Source: Apricaphanius iberus (taxonomy: Eukaryota > Chordata > Actinopteri > Cyprinodontiformes > Aphaniidae). Taken from it: a stretch of DNA of 64,000 nucleotides. The position numbers were made by a program, and so were the translations under genes. Where the stretch lies: positions 186,001 to 250,000 of the forward strand of contig JAPXFQ010000248.1 of the NCBI GenBank assembly GCA_028564705.1. The letters are read 5' to 3'. The notes under the pieces are model-generated. The model searched no databases and was not told the origin of the DNA. It saw only the letters and a list, made by a program, of their open reading frames with translations. Shown piece after piece: positions 1 through 13,500 of the stretch (the stretch's first letter is position 1; each line of letters starts with the position of its first letter).

Positions 1-851
1 TGATTCGTATTTTTTAGTGAACTTTTGTTGAAGGAGGTCATCTGGCAGATTTGGTTTCATGGTTTATTTTACCTTGAGATTCGTCTCTCTTGTGGATTTG
101 GCGAATTTGCACCTATTACCTGTATATGATATTATTTGTGTTTGTTTTTTTTCTCTAGTATGAAAACCTTGTATTGAATGCTCTAATTTTTTATGTACAT
201 CTTAAGCTGGTGCAAATGACAAAAAGACAATTAATTACAGCTGCAATGTTGCCTCTGCATGTATTGTTTTTATCATTGTATTTTTCAAAAGAAATTAACT
301 GGTTTCATGGAAAGCTATCATTTTGAGGTACGTGCTGTAAAAGCTACTGTCGCTATGTCAAGCCAACATAAATTTAGTTGTCTTTCATACGTCAGGAATA
401 TCTGCAACTTAAACAATCATAAGTCTCTACTTTGATTTTCATCAGTTCAAAGATTAAGAATATACAATTGGACGAATAGCAACAGGGCAGAATTTAGTTT
501 TTATTTATAAAAACTTCTCGAATATACACACCCTAAACTTTAATTGCTATGAGGAAATATTAGGCTAAGAGTACAATTCTTATTTGAGAATGGTACGGTC
601 AGTAAGGTGCCTCATTAAGGGGTACTTCAGGATATTTTAATTGAGGTTCCCGTATGAGGTTGAAAGCAGCTCATACAGTACAAGTGCATCTCAATTAATC
701 AGAAAATCATTAAAAAGTTAAATTCATCCACAATGTATTGCTAAAAGTAATTGTCTTTCCATACATTAACTTATTCCATAGGGTTTCGTCTGATGTTGGC
801 CCTCTCTGAAGCCTATTTACAGGTTTAAGGAGTGCATTTATGAGAATTTAA
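1..851. other. stx8 3' flank, no gene recognised
   Basis: AT-rich DNA without a supported exon. In mammals NTN1 lies tail-to-tail with STX8, so part of this could be a neighbour's 3' UTR, but no coding sequence shows it. Confidence 0.4.
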
Positions 852-1479
852 AGGGATACCAGGCAAGTTTGAGTGTTTTCTCTACGATGCTCCCCCTAGA
901 GTCCGTTAGTAAATTTTGCTTTCAAACACACTGTCGTAAAAACGAACTGTTTTGTTTTTCCCCCCTCACCGCTCGCCACGAGCAACCCAGCTGATCAGTT
1001 GCCAACCCTAACCAGGCACAAAATAAAATATAAAAGTGTTACTTACAAGCGCAAAAGCATGAATGCGAGGTCTGTATCCGACTTGGAGCCTTCGGTGTCT
1101 TTCAGCTCTCGCCATTCGGTAAAAGCTTGACCAATGACCTCGCTCGGTGTGAAGCTCTTTTTCTTTTCTTGGCATCTTCCGTCAAGGGTTTTCGCTGCTT
1201 CTTAGCCGGCTCTGCCATCGGTTTGCCACACTCTTTAGCCGGATTTCGTTAGCCTGCATCAGTGTTGGGGATAAGTGCCGAAAACTGATCCTGCTTCTCG
1301 CGATGTCTGAGACTTCCCGAGATTGAAGGACACTGGGTCGGTACACTAAACTTGCAAGTGGGATATTCTTCCTACAGGGGCGGGCGAGAGAGTCTTCATC
1401 CGCCCTGTAATGAGTCATTTAACCATATACCGACTGACAAAGATGATTAATTAACATGAAAATGTTGCCTAGTATCCCT
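852..1479. mobile_element. TTAA-target MITE (piggyBac or Kolobok type)
   Basis: The ends are inverted repeats: AGGGATACCAGGCAA on the left and, read in reverse, AGGGATACTAGGCAA on the right. TTAA flanks both sides (848-851 and 1480-1483). The 628-base interior has no transposase and is more CpG-rich than the flanks. TTAA duplications occur in piggyBac and Kolobok elements, and I cannot decide between them. Confidence 0.8.
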
Positions 1480-3161
1480 TTAATACCATTCTTCCAAAAG
1501 TGCATTTGTGAGGTCTTACACTGATGTTGGATAGGGAAGCCTGGCTCTCAGTCTAGGCCCTGATCCATACTAAAGATGTTTTATAGGAAACCTGTAAAAA
1601 AAGATTAACAGGTCTCTTGAATGGTCCTGAGCTACCTTTCAGGTATTTTTGTATCATTAAGATTATTTGAGGAGTTGCTGAAGATGCGCTACATTTCTGA
1701 TCAGTTCATTTGAAATAATTGTTTTTTTTCCTGTCTTTTAAAAAAGACTTGCTTTTACAAACAACTTACAGCCCATTGGCGAGGCGCAGTTTTAAAAGTT
1801 TTTTGGAACAGTAAAGCTAATTGAAAGTAAAGAAAAAATATGAGATTTTTTTGTAAAAAAGTGACATGGACACAGCCTTTGTTTTGCAACTAAATGTGAT
1901 GCATGTTACCTAATTCGAAAGTAACAATGCTCCACTGCAACTGCAGGCACAGGGAAGAAAGCAACAATTAAAAAGCTAACAGTACTGTACATCACATTTT
2001 TTTGAGTATTTAGGTTTTACAAAGCTGACCTCATAAACACTATAATGCTAACAGCAGATTAATGGTCCATAATTAGATTAAAATAAGAAAAAAATAACAA
2101 TAGCAAGAAAGATGCAAACAGCAAGAAAATGGAAACTATAAGATCATGCTCTTACCTCATGATGTAGAGATGATTTATACTTACAGGACCTTTAGTAATA
2201 GGTATTACTTTATTTATTTTCACTTTTAGTTTTAATGCTTTCTTCCTTATGAGATATCAGATTATTACTCTTCTTACAGACATCAATGCACAAATGTGCA
2301 TTCACGATAAGGTCACAGTCCAACCCATTGAGGAGCTGCTGTGTGCCACTGATATGTCAGTTCCATTCACTTCAAGATTTTGCACAAGGTGGGATGGTTG
2401 CAACTATCTGCCTGCTGACACCACTTTGGTTATCAATTTGTATGCAGTTCACTTTCCTCGAGAGGATTCCAACTTGTGGTGAAAAACATCACCAACTCGG
2501 ATCACATTTAGCAAAATAATTAATGCATGAGCTTTTGAAAGACAACATCAACAAACACAAGCCCCACAATAAACAGTTTGTTGACTCTCAAAATCATATG
2601 CATAACCTTTTTTGTGAGGTTTAATTAGCCCCGATTCACACCGGACTACACATGCACCACAAGAAACAAAAACTTAAAAGAGATCACTCTGTGTTGGGCT
2701 ACTAGTTTGGGAGAAGCACATACACCTCCAAATTCCATAGTCTGGTTTCTGTGAGATCAAAAGTAATCTTAACATTTTTGAGGCTGCAATGTGAAATATA
2801 CAAATACATAATTATGAAATATACTATGGTAGTTTGCAATGATAACGGAGAAAAATGATAAGATCACAAGTAGAATGAGTAGGAGCACAATACAAGTAGC
2901 GAAACTCTTTTTTATATACCATTAAATAATAGTTGTAGTGCAATAGAAAAAAAAGAAAGTTAAAGATTTACGGGGTGAATGTGGTGAGGTCACACTGATC
3001 AGCCAACATTTGGTGATTTTTTTGCATGACCACTCCTTCCCTGATAGTTTAATATTTTACCACACAATGGCATGTTTTGAGGTGTGAATGCTCTGTAGAT
3101 AAACTTCTGTTACCTACATCTTCTCATACGGATGATGACAGTCCTAATGGTGCGGTGTGGC
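1480..3161. other. Intergenic DNA, nothing recognised
   Basis: AT-rich sequence with a few short open frames (for example around 2249-2519) that show no domain and no splice context. Confidence 0.4.
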
Positions 3162-5055
3162 CAGGGTGCGATTTGCTGGAGGGGATGGGAGGGATTTTCC
3201 CCCGCTCTGTTTGTGATGTCCCCCCCTCTGGTCAGTAGTATCTTATCTCTGGGGGGGATATGTTATTGTTTTATTTGTTGTTTTCTTTTTCCTCCCGCTT
3301 GTCCATCAGAGTAATATTTCCCTTCATATTAATTCTGCAACCCCTGTGATTCTCTTTCGATGGTACAAGCACCAAGACACCATAGGAGAACACCTTTAAA
3401 AATTGATGGCTGCAGTTTACAAGTTCCCAGTCCACACACAAGAGTGCAGGAGGGGATTCGGCATAGTCAACGCTATATTGACAGTCGAGAGGTATAGTAA
3501 CACTCAACTATCTCTGAACGGAGCCCGACAGCGGTCAGGTGCAGAAATAATTTTGATGCATAAGAATCTGACGAGTTTTATTAAACTGCGCGCGGATTTG
3601 GGCAATCGTGTTGGACCTTTCCAGAGCTTTAAACTGAAAAAAAATGCGTTATTCCTTTAACTTGTAAATAAGACGTCTAAGCTATAGCTATAGCTTAAAC
3701 ACACTCCATGCACAACAAATGCAATAATTATTTTTTTTAAAAATTTTATCCCACAGTTTTTCCCCCATTATTCATCACCCAGTGTTCCTAAGTCCAGTCC
3801 TGGGCATTGCTCTCCCTCTGCCAACCCCAGGAGGGCCCCACACTGAGCTCAAGCCTCCTTCCATTCTTTGAGGAGTGATGAACCCTTCGATTCAACTGAA
3901 GGGGTGGGGATTCTGTGGAAGGATCAAGTTATTCCAGCCCAGCCAGATCCTCCCCGGTCAGCCAGGAGGGGTTAGGGTTAGTAAACAGCCCAGAACTAGT
4001 GCATGTTTTTGTGGGAGTAGCTCACATTAGCAACTCAAGGGAACATGGGGAGACCATGCAAACTCCACACAGAAAGACCCTTGTGGGTGCCGATGATATG
4101 CAGGAACAAACACACCCTCGGCGTTCCCGGCGGGAATCGAACCCAGGACCTTCTAGCTGTGAGGTTAGCTGTGCTACCAGCTGCGTCCCCGTGCTCCCTG
4201 CTATAATTATTTTAATGCAGTGTTGAAGACAAACCGATCCAATCTGAGCCGGTCCAAAAATCACACATTATATTTGTCTGTCTTGCCTCTGCGATGCATG
4301 GAGCTGGTGGTGCACCATAATTACAACACCTTTCATTACAGAGATATGAGTTACTCAGTTACCTCTTCATACTGTATCCACTTTTGAATGTGAGTCTTTA
4401 TTGAACGTAACATACATTTCTGCAAAGCATGCTCGAAGATTTGCACTTAAAGAAAATGTATAAGATCATGGAATACTAGTCAGTTTGGATATTGATTGTA
4501 TGAAAATCGCAAATCCAAATCCAAATACGTTTTTTAGCCTAATTGGTGGGGACAAAACGGGAATTTATAAATAATGCCTGGGACGTCCCCAGCTAATGAC
4601 TCTTATGTCTATACTTTCCTGCAGGACCCCAAATCCGTGCGCACGGTTTAATAAGCCTAGGGTACGGACTTTTAAACCTGAAAAATTATTTCTGAACCTG
4701 ACCCCGGCTGGGTTCCTCTGGTTCAGAGATGGACTTTTTTCCCCACAAAAAAATGTACAGAGTTGTTGGTGTTAGAGGGCAGACAAGGTGCTGCTGATGC
4801 TGCCGTGTGGAAAAAATGATCTCACCTGCTATGACTGGATAAGTCAAGTGAATTCTTATCTTTAATTTTAATCATTTTAATATATTTTTATGACAACAAT
4901 AATTTTGTTTTGTCAAATTTTTCTGTATGTTTTGATGGGGTAAACATATATGCAAGATGCCCTGCAGCCAGCATACACAAACCTGATGTTATTTTTATGA
5001 ATAAAAAGTTTAAAAAAATATCCCCCCCTCTGCTTTTTTCATACATCGCACCCTG
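3162..5055. mobile_element. Non-autonomous hAT-type element, 1.9 kb
   Basis: The left end CAGGGTGCGAT is matched by the reverse complement of the right end, ATCGCACCCTG. Eight-base flanks are GGTGTGGC (3154-3161) and GCTGTGGC (5056-5063), a 7/8 match and typical hAT length. C/G-homopolymer tracts follow both ends. No transposase is visible, and an older SINE-like repeat lies inside. Confidence 0.7.
4030..4215 (-). repeat. tRNA-like SINE copy 1
   Basis: The reverse strand reads a B-box-like GGGTTCGATTCCCG and further 'TTTCTGTGTGGAGTTTGCAT' and 'CATGTTCCC' segments typical of a widespread fish SINE. Related copies occur at 32214-32556, 39690-39870, 48204-48425 and, split, 56590-57340. Confidence 0.6.
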
Positions 5056-5984
5056 GCTGTGGCTGATGGTGGTTGCAGAAACCTATAGAGAAATTCCAAA
5101 GATTGTCAAGAAACATATCAGATGTGAAATCTGTGACGGTAACATCTTGTTAAGCTATGTGGGAGAACAAAGTTGGAAAACTTATTTGACGGGTTCAAGA
5201 ACATAGTAGAATCACCTTTGTCTCTACCCAAACATTAGGTTTTCCAAATGAACCAATATTCTGTAAACAATTGTGGAGATTTAGTTTGACGGGAGCCTTA
5301 TGCATTTTACTAAAACCATAGTATTAATCACAAGGATTTAGCTACAAAAAATGCCTGACAGATGACTTACATATTGTGGTTTAACTATACATTCAGCGTT
5401 CGATTTGTATTTGAATTATCGTGCTCATAAAACTCTAATGATTGTGACTCATTGCTGTTCTCAACAGAGCATATTTACATTTTCCTTCCTTTCATCGATC
5501 AATCTATGACATATTGCTCTGAAGATAAATATGTTAGTTTTTTCTGTGATGTATTTTAACCTCTAATCCCACTTTTCTCATCTCTGTAGCCTCATGCTGT
5601 ACATTTTTCAACAGTCTATATAGTGGTTTGACAAGCCTTTGTATGAAACGCCATAAACGCACATCAAAGCGTTGCTTTGTGTTCACACTATGAATTGTAA
5701 ATGTTCTTGTCACCATTGCAAAGACGTTTAGCAATGTTGTTTTACAATGCCTACTAATATATTACGGTTATTATATATGAATATATTTAATGACACAAGA
5801 CATTGTGGATTTTATTGTCTTTTCAACTTTTTTTTTATTACCTGTATGTGGTTGTTTAGATTGTTGAAATTAAAGAAGGAAATAACTACTGAACACAAAC
5901 TTGGTAGAACTAAATTCAGATTATCAGTTGAAATAAACTCTTTTTACGTTGACGGATCATCTTTGTTGTGCTTTCTTTCACAGG
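5056..5984. other. Intergenic DNA, nothing recognised
   Basis: AT-rich, with short open frames only. It may contain an eroded part of the adjoining Tc1 remnant. Confidence 0.35.
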
Positions 5985-6760
5985 CACTAAATGTTGTCAT
6001 ATATAATAGCATTGCTACCACAAACTTTAATTTAGCCAATTGTGATTTTATAAGATGGATAAAAGACAAAAAACAATCAAGTGCAAGCTTCCTTGCTGAA
6101 GAAAAGCATTTCCACAACATTATGCTTCCACCACATCTTACTATGGAAACAGTGTCAGGCTGATGCGGAGTCCTCATTTTCCATGAGACAGCATTTCTGC
6201 ATGCAGGCAGTAAAACACAACTTCTTCCAAGTGTTTATTGAGTTCCTTTTATGGCTTGCTGCAAATTGTAAATGGTCCTGTGTGCAGCTCCTCCAAAGTC
6301 ACCATAGATTTATTTGGCTTGGTCTCAGTGTAGGTTGACAGTTATAGCTTGGTGGGTTTGCAGTTATGTCATACTCTCAATTTACAGATGCTAGGTTCTT
6401 CAGAAATCCAGGAGATGTTCAATGCTTGATATTATGTTTTAGAAACCTAATCCTGATTTCACAATCTCCTGTCTGCAGTTTGTTCAATAATGTTCTTAAC
6501 TTATATTTTAGATTCAATGAAAATAAATCATACACAAATCAAACCCATTTACAACTTAGTTGACCTATGAAGGTAACTGGTTGCACTGGATTGTATTTAC
6601 AGTTCTCAGATTCCAAGGGGCTGAAAACAGACACATAGGAAAAAATGTTTCAGACTTTTATTATGCAACTATTACCTAAAATCCCAATAAACAATGTTGA
6701 TATTTTTGGTTATAATGTGACAGAATGTAAATAAGTCTGGATACATTTTTAAGGCACTGC
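5985..6760 (-). mobile_element. Degenerate Tc1-like transposon
   Basis: Minus-strand translation at about 6090-6160 gives CGGSIMLWKCFSSAR, matching the conserved HGGGSIMLWGCFSSAG block of Tc1 transposases. The segment 6560-6760 matches the long terminal region of the same family (AAATCCCAATAAA ... AAGGCACTG). The left end cannot be found. The reading frame is broken. Confidence 0.7.
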
Positions 6761-7307
6761 ATGATGAAGATTATGTCAGCTGAACACTCCAACTAAATAT
6801 TAGGTTACAAAACCCACAGTCAATTACATTAAGACAGACAAACGAGAATCCAGAGACTATTGCATGGAAATGTGCTTTATTAGAAATTACAAGCAGAGCT
6901 AAAGTAAAAGAAGCATGTTAGTCACATAGTCGAGCTGTCAATTCTGGCTATGATCTGTTCGATAAACAGAAAATGTTAATCCTGCTACAGTAATGCAATG
7001 GTAAATAAATGTGTGAATACAGAGACGTTGCTATGCCCAATATAAACCACAGAAAGACTGTCAACCTGTGGGAGGTTCTACCATTTGGTCTAAATTCTTC
7101 AGAGATGGTAAAAAAATTTTGTTCACAATCTGCCATATAATATAATATCCAGATGATCAGCAGATTTAATTATTCAAACATGATATTTATTACAGCAAAA
7201 GACAATCTATATTCCCACAATATTTACAGGGCAGAGAATAAAATGCCCACATGCCTCTTCAACCCACCGTATAAAAACAAGCATTTGTCCAGCTAAACAA
7301 AATAAAC
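6761..7307. other. stx8 3' flank, possible alternative 3' UTR
   Basis: AT-rich, with two further minus-strand AATAAA sites (7186-7191, 6876-6881). No other feature is seen. Confidence 0.35.
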
Positions 7308-7313
7308 TTTATT
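7308..7313 (-). terminator. Candidate stx8 polyadenylation signal
   Basis: AATAAA on the minus strand lies 133 bases past the stx8 stop codon, implying a short 3' UTR. Two more AATAAA copies lie farther downstream at 7186-7191 and 6876-6881 and could give longer 3' UTRs. Confidence 0.5.
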
Positions 7314-7445
7314 TCAAGTTATTTTAGTTGGATAGTTTAAAGTGACGAGAAAGAAAAGGAACAGAAAAACCAAGACAGAGTATCAGTGGGCTGGGATTTT
7401 AACTTTTTTTGAGGGGTTCTCCACAGCGGCTGAAGTCTCCATCGG

Positions 7446-7510
7446 TTACACAGGCCACACACCGATCACAATGATGGCTATGAGCAGCAGCACGATCACC
7501 ACTAGCATCC
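7446..7510 (-). CDS. stx8: stx8 coding exon 8, membrane anchor and stop
   Basis: It completes Gly218 and encodes a C-terminal hydrophobic helix (MLVVIVLLLIAIIVIGVWPV) with a TAA stop at 7446-7448. A tail anchor with almost no luminal residues fits syntaxin 8, whose human form ends in VWPTN. The acceptor is CATCAG. Confidence 0.94.
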
Positions 7511-10500
7511 CTGATGAGACAAAGAGAAACTAAGATGTATATATATAAAATAAAATAAAAATTAGATTAGAGCACCAATAAAAGGCAAAAAAACCTCTAC
7601 TGATTACTAAAGATGCTGAAATTCTAGGTAAGGGAAGGACAGGAGCTCCATCAGTTCATAATCTCTAATTTTTTATGCCTTAACCTGACCTTTTTAACTG
7701 AAGTATCAACATTTTCAGTTTAACAAAAGATCTAATTTAACATTTCACTAAATCACAGTTTGAAAACTTAACAGAAGTTAATTTATTTTGAAATGTACAT
7801 ATTTTGAGTTTTAAAAATTTAAGGGAATTGTTTAGACATTTGTGAGATGTCTTTAGCAAATAAAAGGAGACTTGCGAGTCAGCATTCAGCGCTTGCACCA
7901 TTCACCAGAAACATTCTAACAGCTGACGACCCGAAGACTCAAGGACAACCGAAAGTTTGTGTGTGGGTGTGTATGTGTGGGGTGTGTGTGTGTGTGCGTG
8001 TGGAGGGGATCTCTGTAATTTCAGCATATCTATCAGTCATATCTCAGACCTCAGCCTTATTTCAATAGGGTGCTGGGATCTTCAGAGATTTAGGGGCAGA
8101 GAACTGCAAATAAAACTCTTGCAAAGGTTGCAGTCATCTGGCTTTAAATGTAATTCTTTTACTTGGGTGCTGAAGTACTGATCCAAATACATTGCAGTCA
8201 GGTAGCTTCCCAAAACCTCTTGACCTCCCGCTCAGACTGTCCACTGTTAGACAATGTGTGGTTGTTTTCTACCCAGCCTTATTTTTAGCTCTACATTTCT
8301 TTCATTATTTTGTTTTTTACTTCCACTCCCTCTTTTACTGCCTAACTGACTGTTTTCTCACAGGTGAGTCAAAACAAAGTTTAAGCCATGATGGATAAAC
8401 TATGGCCAAAGGAGGTCCAGATGTCTTTGAAAATGTCTTATTGTTCCACTATGTTTTGCCTTATCTTTTTTGTATCTTAAATTCAACTTAAACACGCAGG
8501 GCTCATGCCTCGTTTTGTCCATGTGGGTAATAACTTGAGCATTGCGTGTTGAAGGTGTCCACATTGAGGTCTACACAGAACATGCATGTTAGGTGTTATC
8601 ACTGGAGGCGGCAGCATCTCTCTCCCCTAATCCCCAACATATGTGAGCTAAATGTAAACGTCAAAGCAGAAACATTGGCTCAAATTCTAATGATGACTCT
8701 TTAAGAGCCTCCAGCTAAAAGCAAATACACATCAGAATTTACAGCAATTATCTTTGTTTGGATGTAAATTATATGTAAGCAAAACCCAATGCTTATTGGA
8801 TTTCATTGATTCCGATCCAACTTCTGACATATACTCCATCTGACAATCCATAGCAACAATGGCATTAAGGAATGAGCTTTGTAAGCTATGCATGCATTAC
8901 TGTGGAGCAAGGCTCTCACACTCTTCAACTTCACATAATAGTCACTCATAAAGCCACAGTTGACACCCAACATGACCCCACCCTTCTTTTGTCCTTGCAC
9001 CATCACTGTCTGCAGCAGATACTAAAAATGGGCATGCTCACCCTCAGAGGGATTCTTAGTGGCTAATGACAATATTGGCCTTTGAATCCCCAATAGATTA
9101 GGGTTCTGATGTGACAGCCTGGCTGAGGGAGTTGGTTGGTGTCTGCTGACAGACTGACCACCCAAGAGTCCTGGAGGCCCAAGTCTGGGTTCATCCCATC
9201 TTAGCAATTTTGAGACGCATCAGTAAGACAAATCATAGAAAGAAAATGATAATTGGTGAGAGCCCTGACCATACAGAGACAACCCCCTGATCTCCCTCCC
9301 TGCTCAGAGTTCAAGGACCTTTTGGACCTCCAAAGGGCGAGCATGGCCCCAAAAGGAAGGGGACATATTTTTGTGTTAACAAGATTAACATGGGGATGTT
9401 TCTCAAAACAAAGCCGGAACAGACAAAAGCATTTATTAGTTGTTTAGGTTATTCATAGGGCATTAGGGAAAAGATTCAAGATAAACCTTTTTAAAAATAA
9501 CCCTGAGATTATATTCCATTCAGCACGTATCTGAATAAATTATCTTCTGTTTTAGAGTGTTTCTGCTAACTGTATCAAATTTACCACTGACTCTTATATA
9601 AATTATTATGTTGTTTGTAGTCAGGAACTAGCTTAAGTTTTTGGGGATAAGTTCCTAAAAATATCTGTAGATACAATTTAGAACAAAACATCAACTGACA
9701 ACGGTGAAATCCTCAACGAGACAACAAAGCTGGGTAAGTCCTCATTGATCACCATCCTTATTTATTTATTTATGGAAATGTAATCACTGTTGTATAAGTT
9801 ATATTGTCCTGTGGCTAGGGTAATACAGTGGCGTCTGGTTTCTGGCGAAGAAAAAAAAAAAAAAAAAAAAAAAACGGAATATCAGCACTTAGTTATTTTT
9901 TAATCCAGTCTTGGAGAAACATGCAGTCATGTAGCAGGTTTGATTATTAAATAAATTAGAAGCAGCTGTCTGGATCAGATTTACAGCTGCTGGATGTCAT
10001 TATTATCATACTGTGGTTGTATGCGGTTTTAACGTGCTTGTTTCCCACTCAGACACCAAAGAAACATTGAACCATACTATAGTTTTATAGTATCAAAATT
10101 CAAGACTGAAAACATGATTTTATTGCTTTTATTTGAAACAGCTTGTAGCTCAACCTCTTTTAGTTTAGTCAATTCTATGAATATTCGTTATGTCCAGAAG
10201 TTTCTTTTTTTTTTCTAAACAAGGGAATTTGTCTTTTTTGTAAGTGTGATGAAAGAAAAAATATATATAGTGGATGTCATACAGCCATCTGATTGGCAGT
10301 GTGCAGCAACCCGTAAGGGAGGGGAGGAAATGCATACTCTATTCTCCATACGGCCTGATAAGACTATCACTTTGGTACTTTTTAAGGAATGTTCTCAAAA
10401 ACACTGAGTAGGAACGTAGTATTTTCTTCTTTTTTTTGCAATTTGAACGAAATTACTTCTAAGCACCTTTGTTTACTTTAATATCTGGCTAAAGCTACTA

Positions 10501-13500
10501 ATGTTGGGTAAATATAGGCTAAACTAATCCATCTAATATTCTTTAATTTTTAGAACAAGAAAAACAAACATTTAAAAACAAATCTACACAGAAACTATAC
10601 ATAAACAAACTAAACCAGCATTAGCGTTGCAGTTGCTGTAAAATAATCCTTCTCAGGCCAACACTTGGACAGTCTCCCTGGAAATGTCGCATAGTACCAA
10701 CTGTGTAACCTACTTCGGATTCAAGCCACCTCTGGGTTATATAGGCCTGCTGAAGTGGTCCTCTATAAGGTAAGGATTAGCTTGATTGGACACTTAATAA
10801 AATAATGTGTGTTAGGGATCTTCTATCTCACATTGCACTGCATTAGATGTACGGTATGAACCCAAAAGCCATTGTAATTCATTTCAGTCTCTAGGAATGT
10901 TTTAGGGAAGGAATTTGTGCAAGAAGAAAAATGGCTACAAGATTTATTCCTGACTTAAATGATGAGCATGTGCATAAATGTGTGGTTAGAGCAGCAAAAC
11001 TGCTGAAGCATTTAAAGTGAGCAAGTGTGCACAACAGCAATGTTAAGTATGCTCTCTGCTGTCAAACCTGACAATCCTACCTTTGTAGGGACGCGCCTGA
11101 GACATAATATCAAACAGTGCCTTTGGATGAACTGAGCTTTTAAAAATAAATAAAGCCTTAAAGCTAAGGAATTATAAACACACTGCTAGGGTAAAAGAGG
11201 GAAAGCCCTTCAAACAATTTGTGGCATGCAGTATTTTCACTTCTTTCTTTGCTTGTCACAGACATGAGTGTCAAACAACTGAGGTGGTGAACGGAGGGAT
11301 GACAGAGATGGATGAAAGAAAGAGAAAGGAGGCATAGAGGTGAGAGTGAAGAGGATCAGAGGGGAATTTTCCATTCCCGAATACAAGAGGCATAAAACTC
11401 ACAAATAGTAACTGCAGCAGGCATGTGCATGTGTACTTTTTAAATGAATATAAATAGCTGGCTCTTATTAGCAAAATACTAACATACAGACAGCACATGT
11501 ACAGTCGTGAAAAGATTAGGACATCTCATGAAACATAGTTCTTTATCAAGAAATGTTCACATGTCTAATGGTTTTTTTGATCACTCAAAAAAAAAAGTAA
11601 TTTAACAACAACAAAAATAAACCGTGTTTTACTTTTACAATATATATGGTAAGCATATGCATCACAGTGTGGTTAGAGAAGCAAAACAGCTGAAGCATTT
11701 AAGGTGGGAAGTTTGCTCAACAGCAATAAACCCAAAACCTAATGTTAGCCCTTTGGGCTGAAAGGAGTTCTTCTTGTAACATTCTAGAACCTTGCATTAC
11801 CTTGTGTTAAAAGTGTGCTATACAAATAAAATTGCCTTGCTTTCTACCAGTTTCTGATCAGTCAAAACAGTTTTCCCCAATCTTTGCTTTCAGCTGTGAG
11901 AGGTTAGAGGGGATTCTTCCATGATTAGGCTGATTCAAGTCACACCATCACATCTAAATTAAATCATGATCAGCCAGTCTTAACTGGGCCCAGGACTTTT
12001 CATTTCTTTTCAGTTCTGTGTTTTTGGTCACCGTTATGTTGAAGGATCCCGTTCTTCTTTGGCCTAAATAACTTTTTTTTCATACAAATGGATTTATCTT
12101 TAAGATATGATTAATCTATCCTTAGTAAATGGATACATAATGCAGGACTTTGAGGTTGCTGTAAATAAACCTTTACCGAAGAAACCTATCGATCAAAAAT
12201 GACTTGAAAATGTATGGGTTTAAAGGAACAGTACTAGGCTGCTTTAAAGCATATTTGTTCTATACATTCTAGTCTGTTTATGTACAATTGAATTAAAATA
12301 ACTTTTCCTGTAAATTGGCTTGAGATGATGTGTTATGAAACAGCGGTATATAAATAAACTGAAGGGAAATCTAGAATTAATGGTGGATTCTCTAATGTTA
12401 AACTGCTGAGGTCGTGCTGTAGCAAAGCATTTCCAAACCATAATACTTCCAACTCTGTGCCTTACGGTTGGTAAGGAACTTAGAAAGCTGTATTCGACTC
12501 ACACAAAACATGTGCCCCGTTTTAGTGTTCAAAGAATGTTAGAGAACAAAGGTTTCCCCTTTGTATACCTTGCATTGAAATTCAACTTGCGCCATTTCTT
12601 TCTGGCTGTACATGTATGGACTTTTATCAACAGCGGCAAGACCCTGCACTGTTCCTGTGATGACATTTTAGGGTTTATGGAGGCTTCTTTTAGAATCTTG
12701 TAGTCTGCTTTAAGGATAAACATTCTTGGACCTGAGCATGTTGGCAGTTATTTTAACTTTCCTTCATTTGCAGATGATTTTTCATTTAAAATTATTTTGA
12801 AATCTACATTTATTGCTCCTTTAAAAGTAGACATAAAATTTATGAATGTATTTTTTTCAGTTATGTTTGACTATATTACTTGAATTCTTCAGAGCTAAAC
12901 AAAAGGTATGTGAATTGAGTTTATATAGCCTTTATCTGGCCATAATGACCACTTAAAACTCTTTAACAATGCACACCCACAAACACTCATGTGTAAGTGA
13001 GTAGGTAACTTTGACTGAGAATAGAATAGAAATATCCTGATAACAGGCAAAAACTGAAGCACATCCTCTAAAAATATGAAAAACAAAAAAATGTATAGGT
13101 TTATATATAAATGACAAATACATAACAGGAAAAAATAAAGAACAGTTTTGAAATAGCATACTAAGACTTAAAGAAATGTGCATCTTAATAGGAGTATCCA
13201 AAATGCATTTTGTAACTTCAAGATGGATTAAGTGCCTTGCTCAAAAGCACATTAACATTTAGTAGAGGAGGAAGCTGAAATCAACCTTTCCAATTGTAAG
13301 ATTGCCATTTTACTTGTTGAGCGACAGTCGGCTTTGATGTATATTCAAATGTGTTTTAAAAAAATTAGTTTTCATTTATTGTCCCTTTTTGTTATTTTTC
13401 ATGCACATGCTATTGCCACAAATATTATCTGACCTCAAACGCAAGACGAAGACGTCAGGAGACGGAAAAGAAAAAAAAGAAACATACAGAACAAAACAAC

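Larger units (their letters stand above)
7511..11788. other. stx8 intron 7, downstream part
   Basis: It holds a GT microsatellite, a 24-base poly-A run and one unit of a local direct duplication (10961-11042). A possible DNA-transposon terminus (CAGTCGTGAAAAGATTAGG) begins near 11504. No exon is recognised. Confidence 0.4.

Noticed and set aside
1..330. 3' UTR of a neighbouring gene such as ntn1
   Set aside because: The composition fits, but no coding exon or defined polyadenylation context supports it.
2249..2519. Overlapping 77-aa plus-strand frames
   Set aside because: Same DNA in two frames, no domain, no splice sites and no homology recognised.
3915..4226. A 103-aa frame with SRRESNPGPSSCEV
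   Set aside because: The residues come from the B-box region of a tRNA-like SINE read in translation, not from a protein gene.
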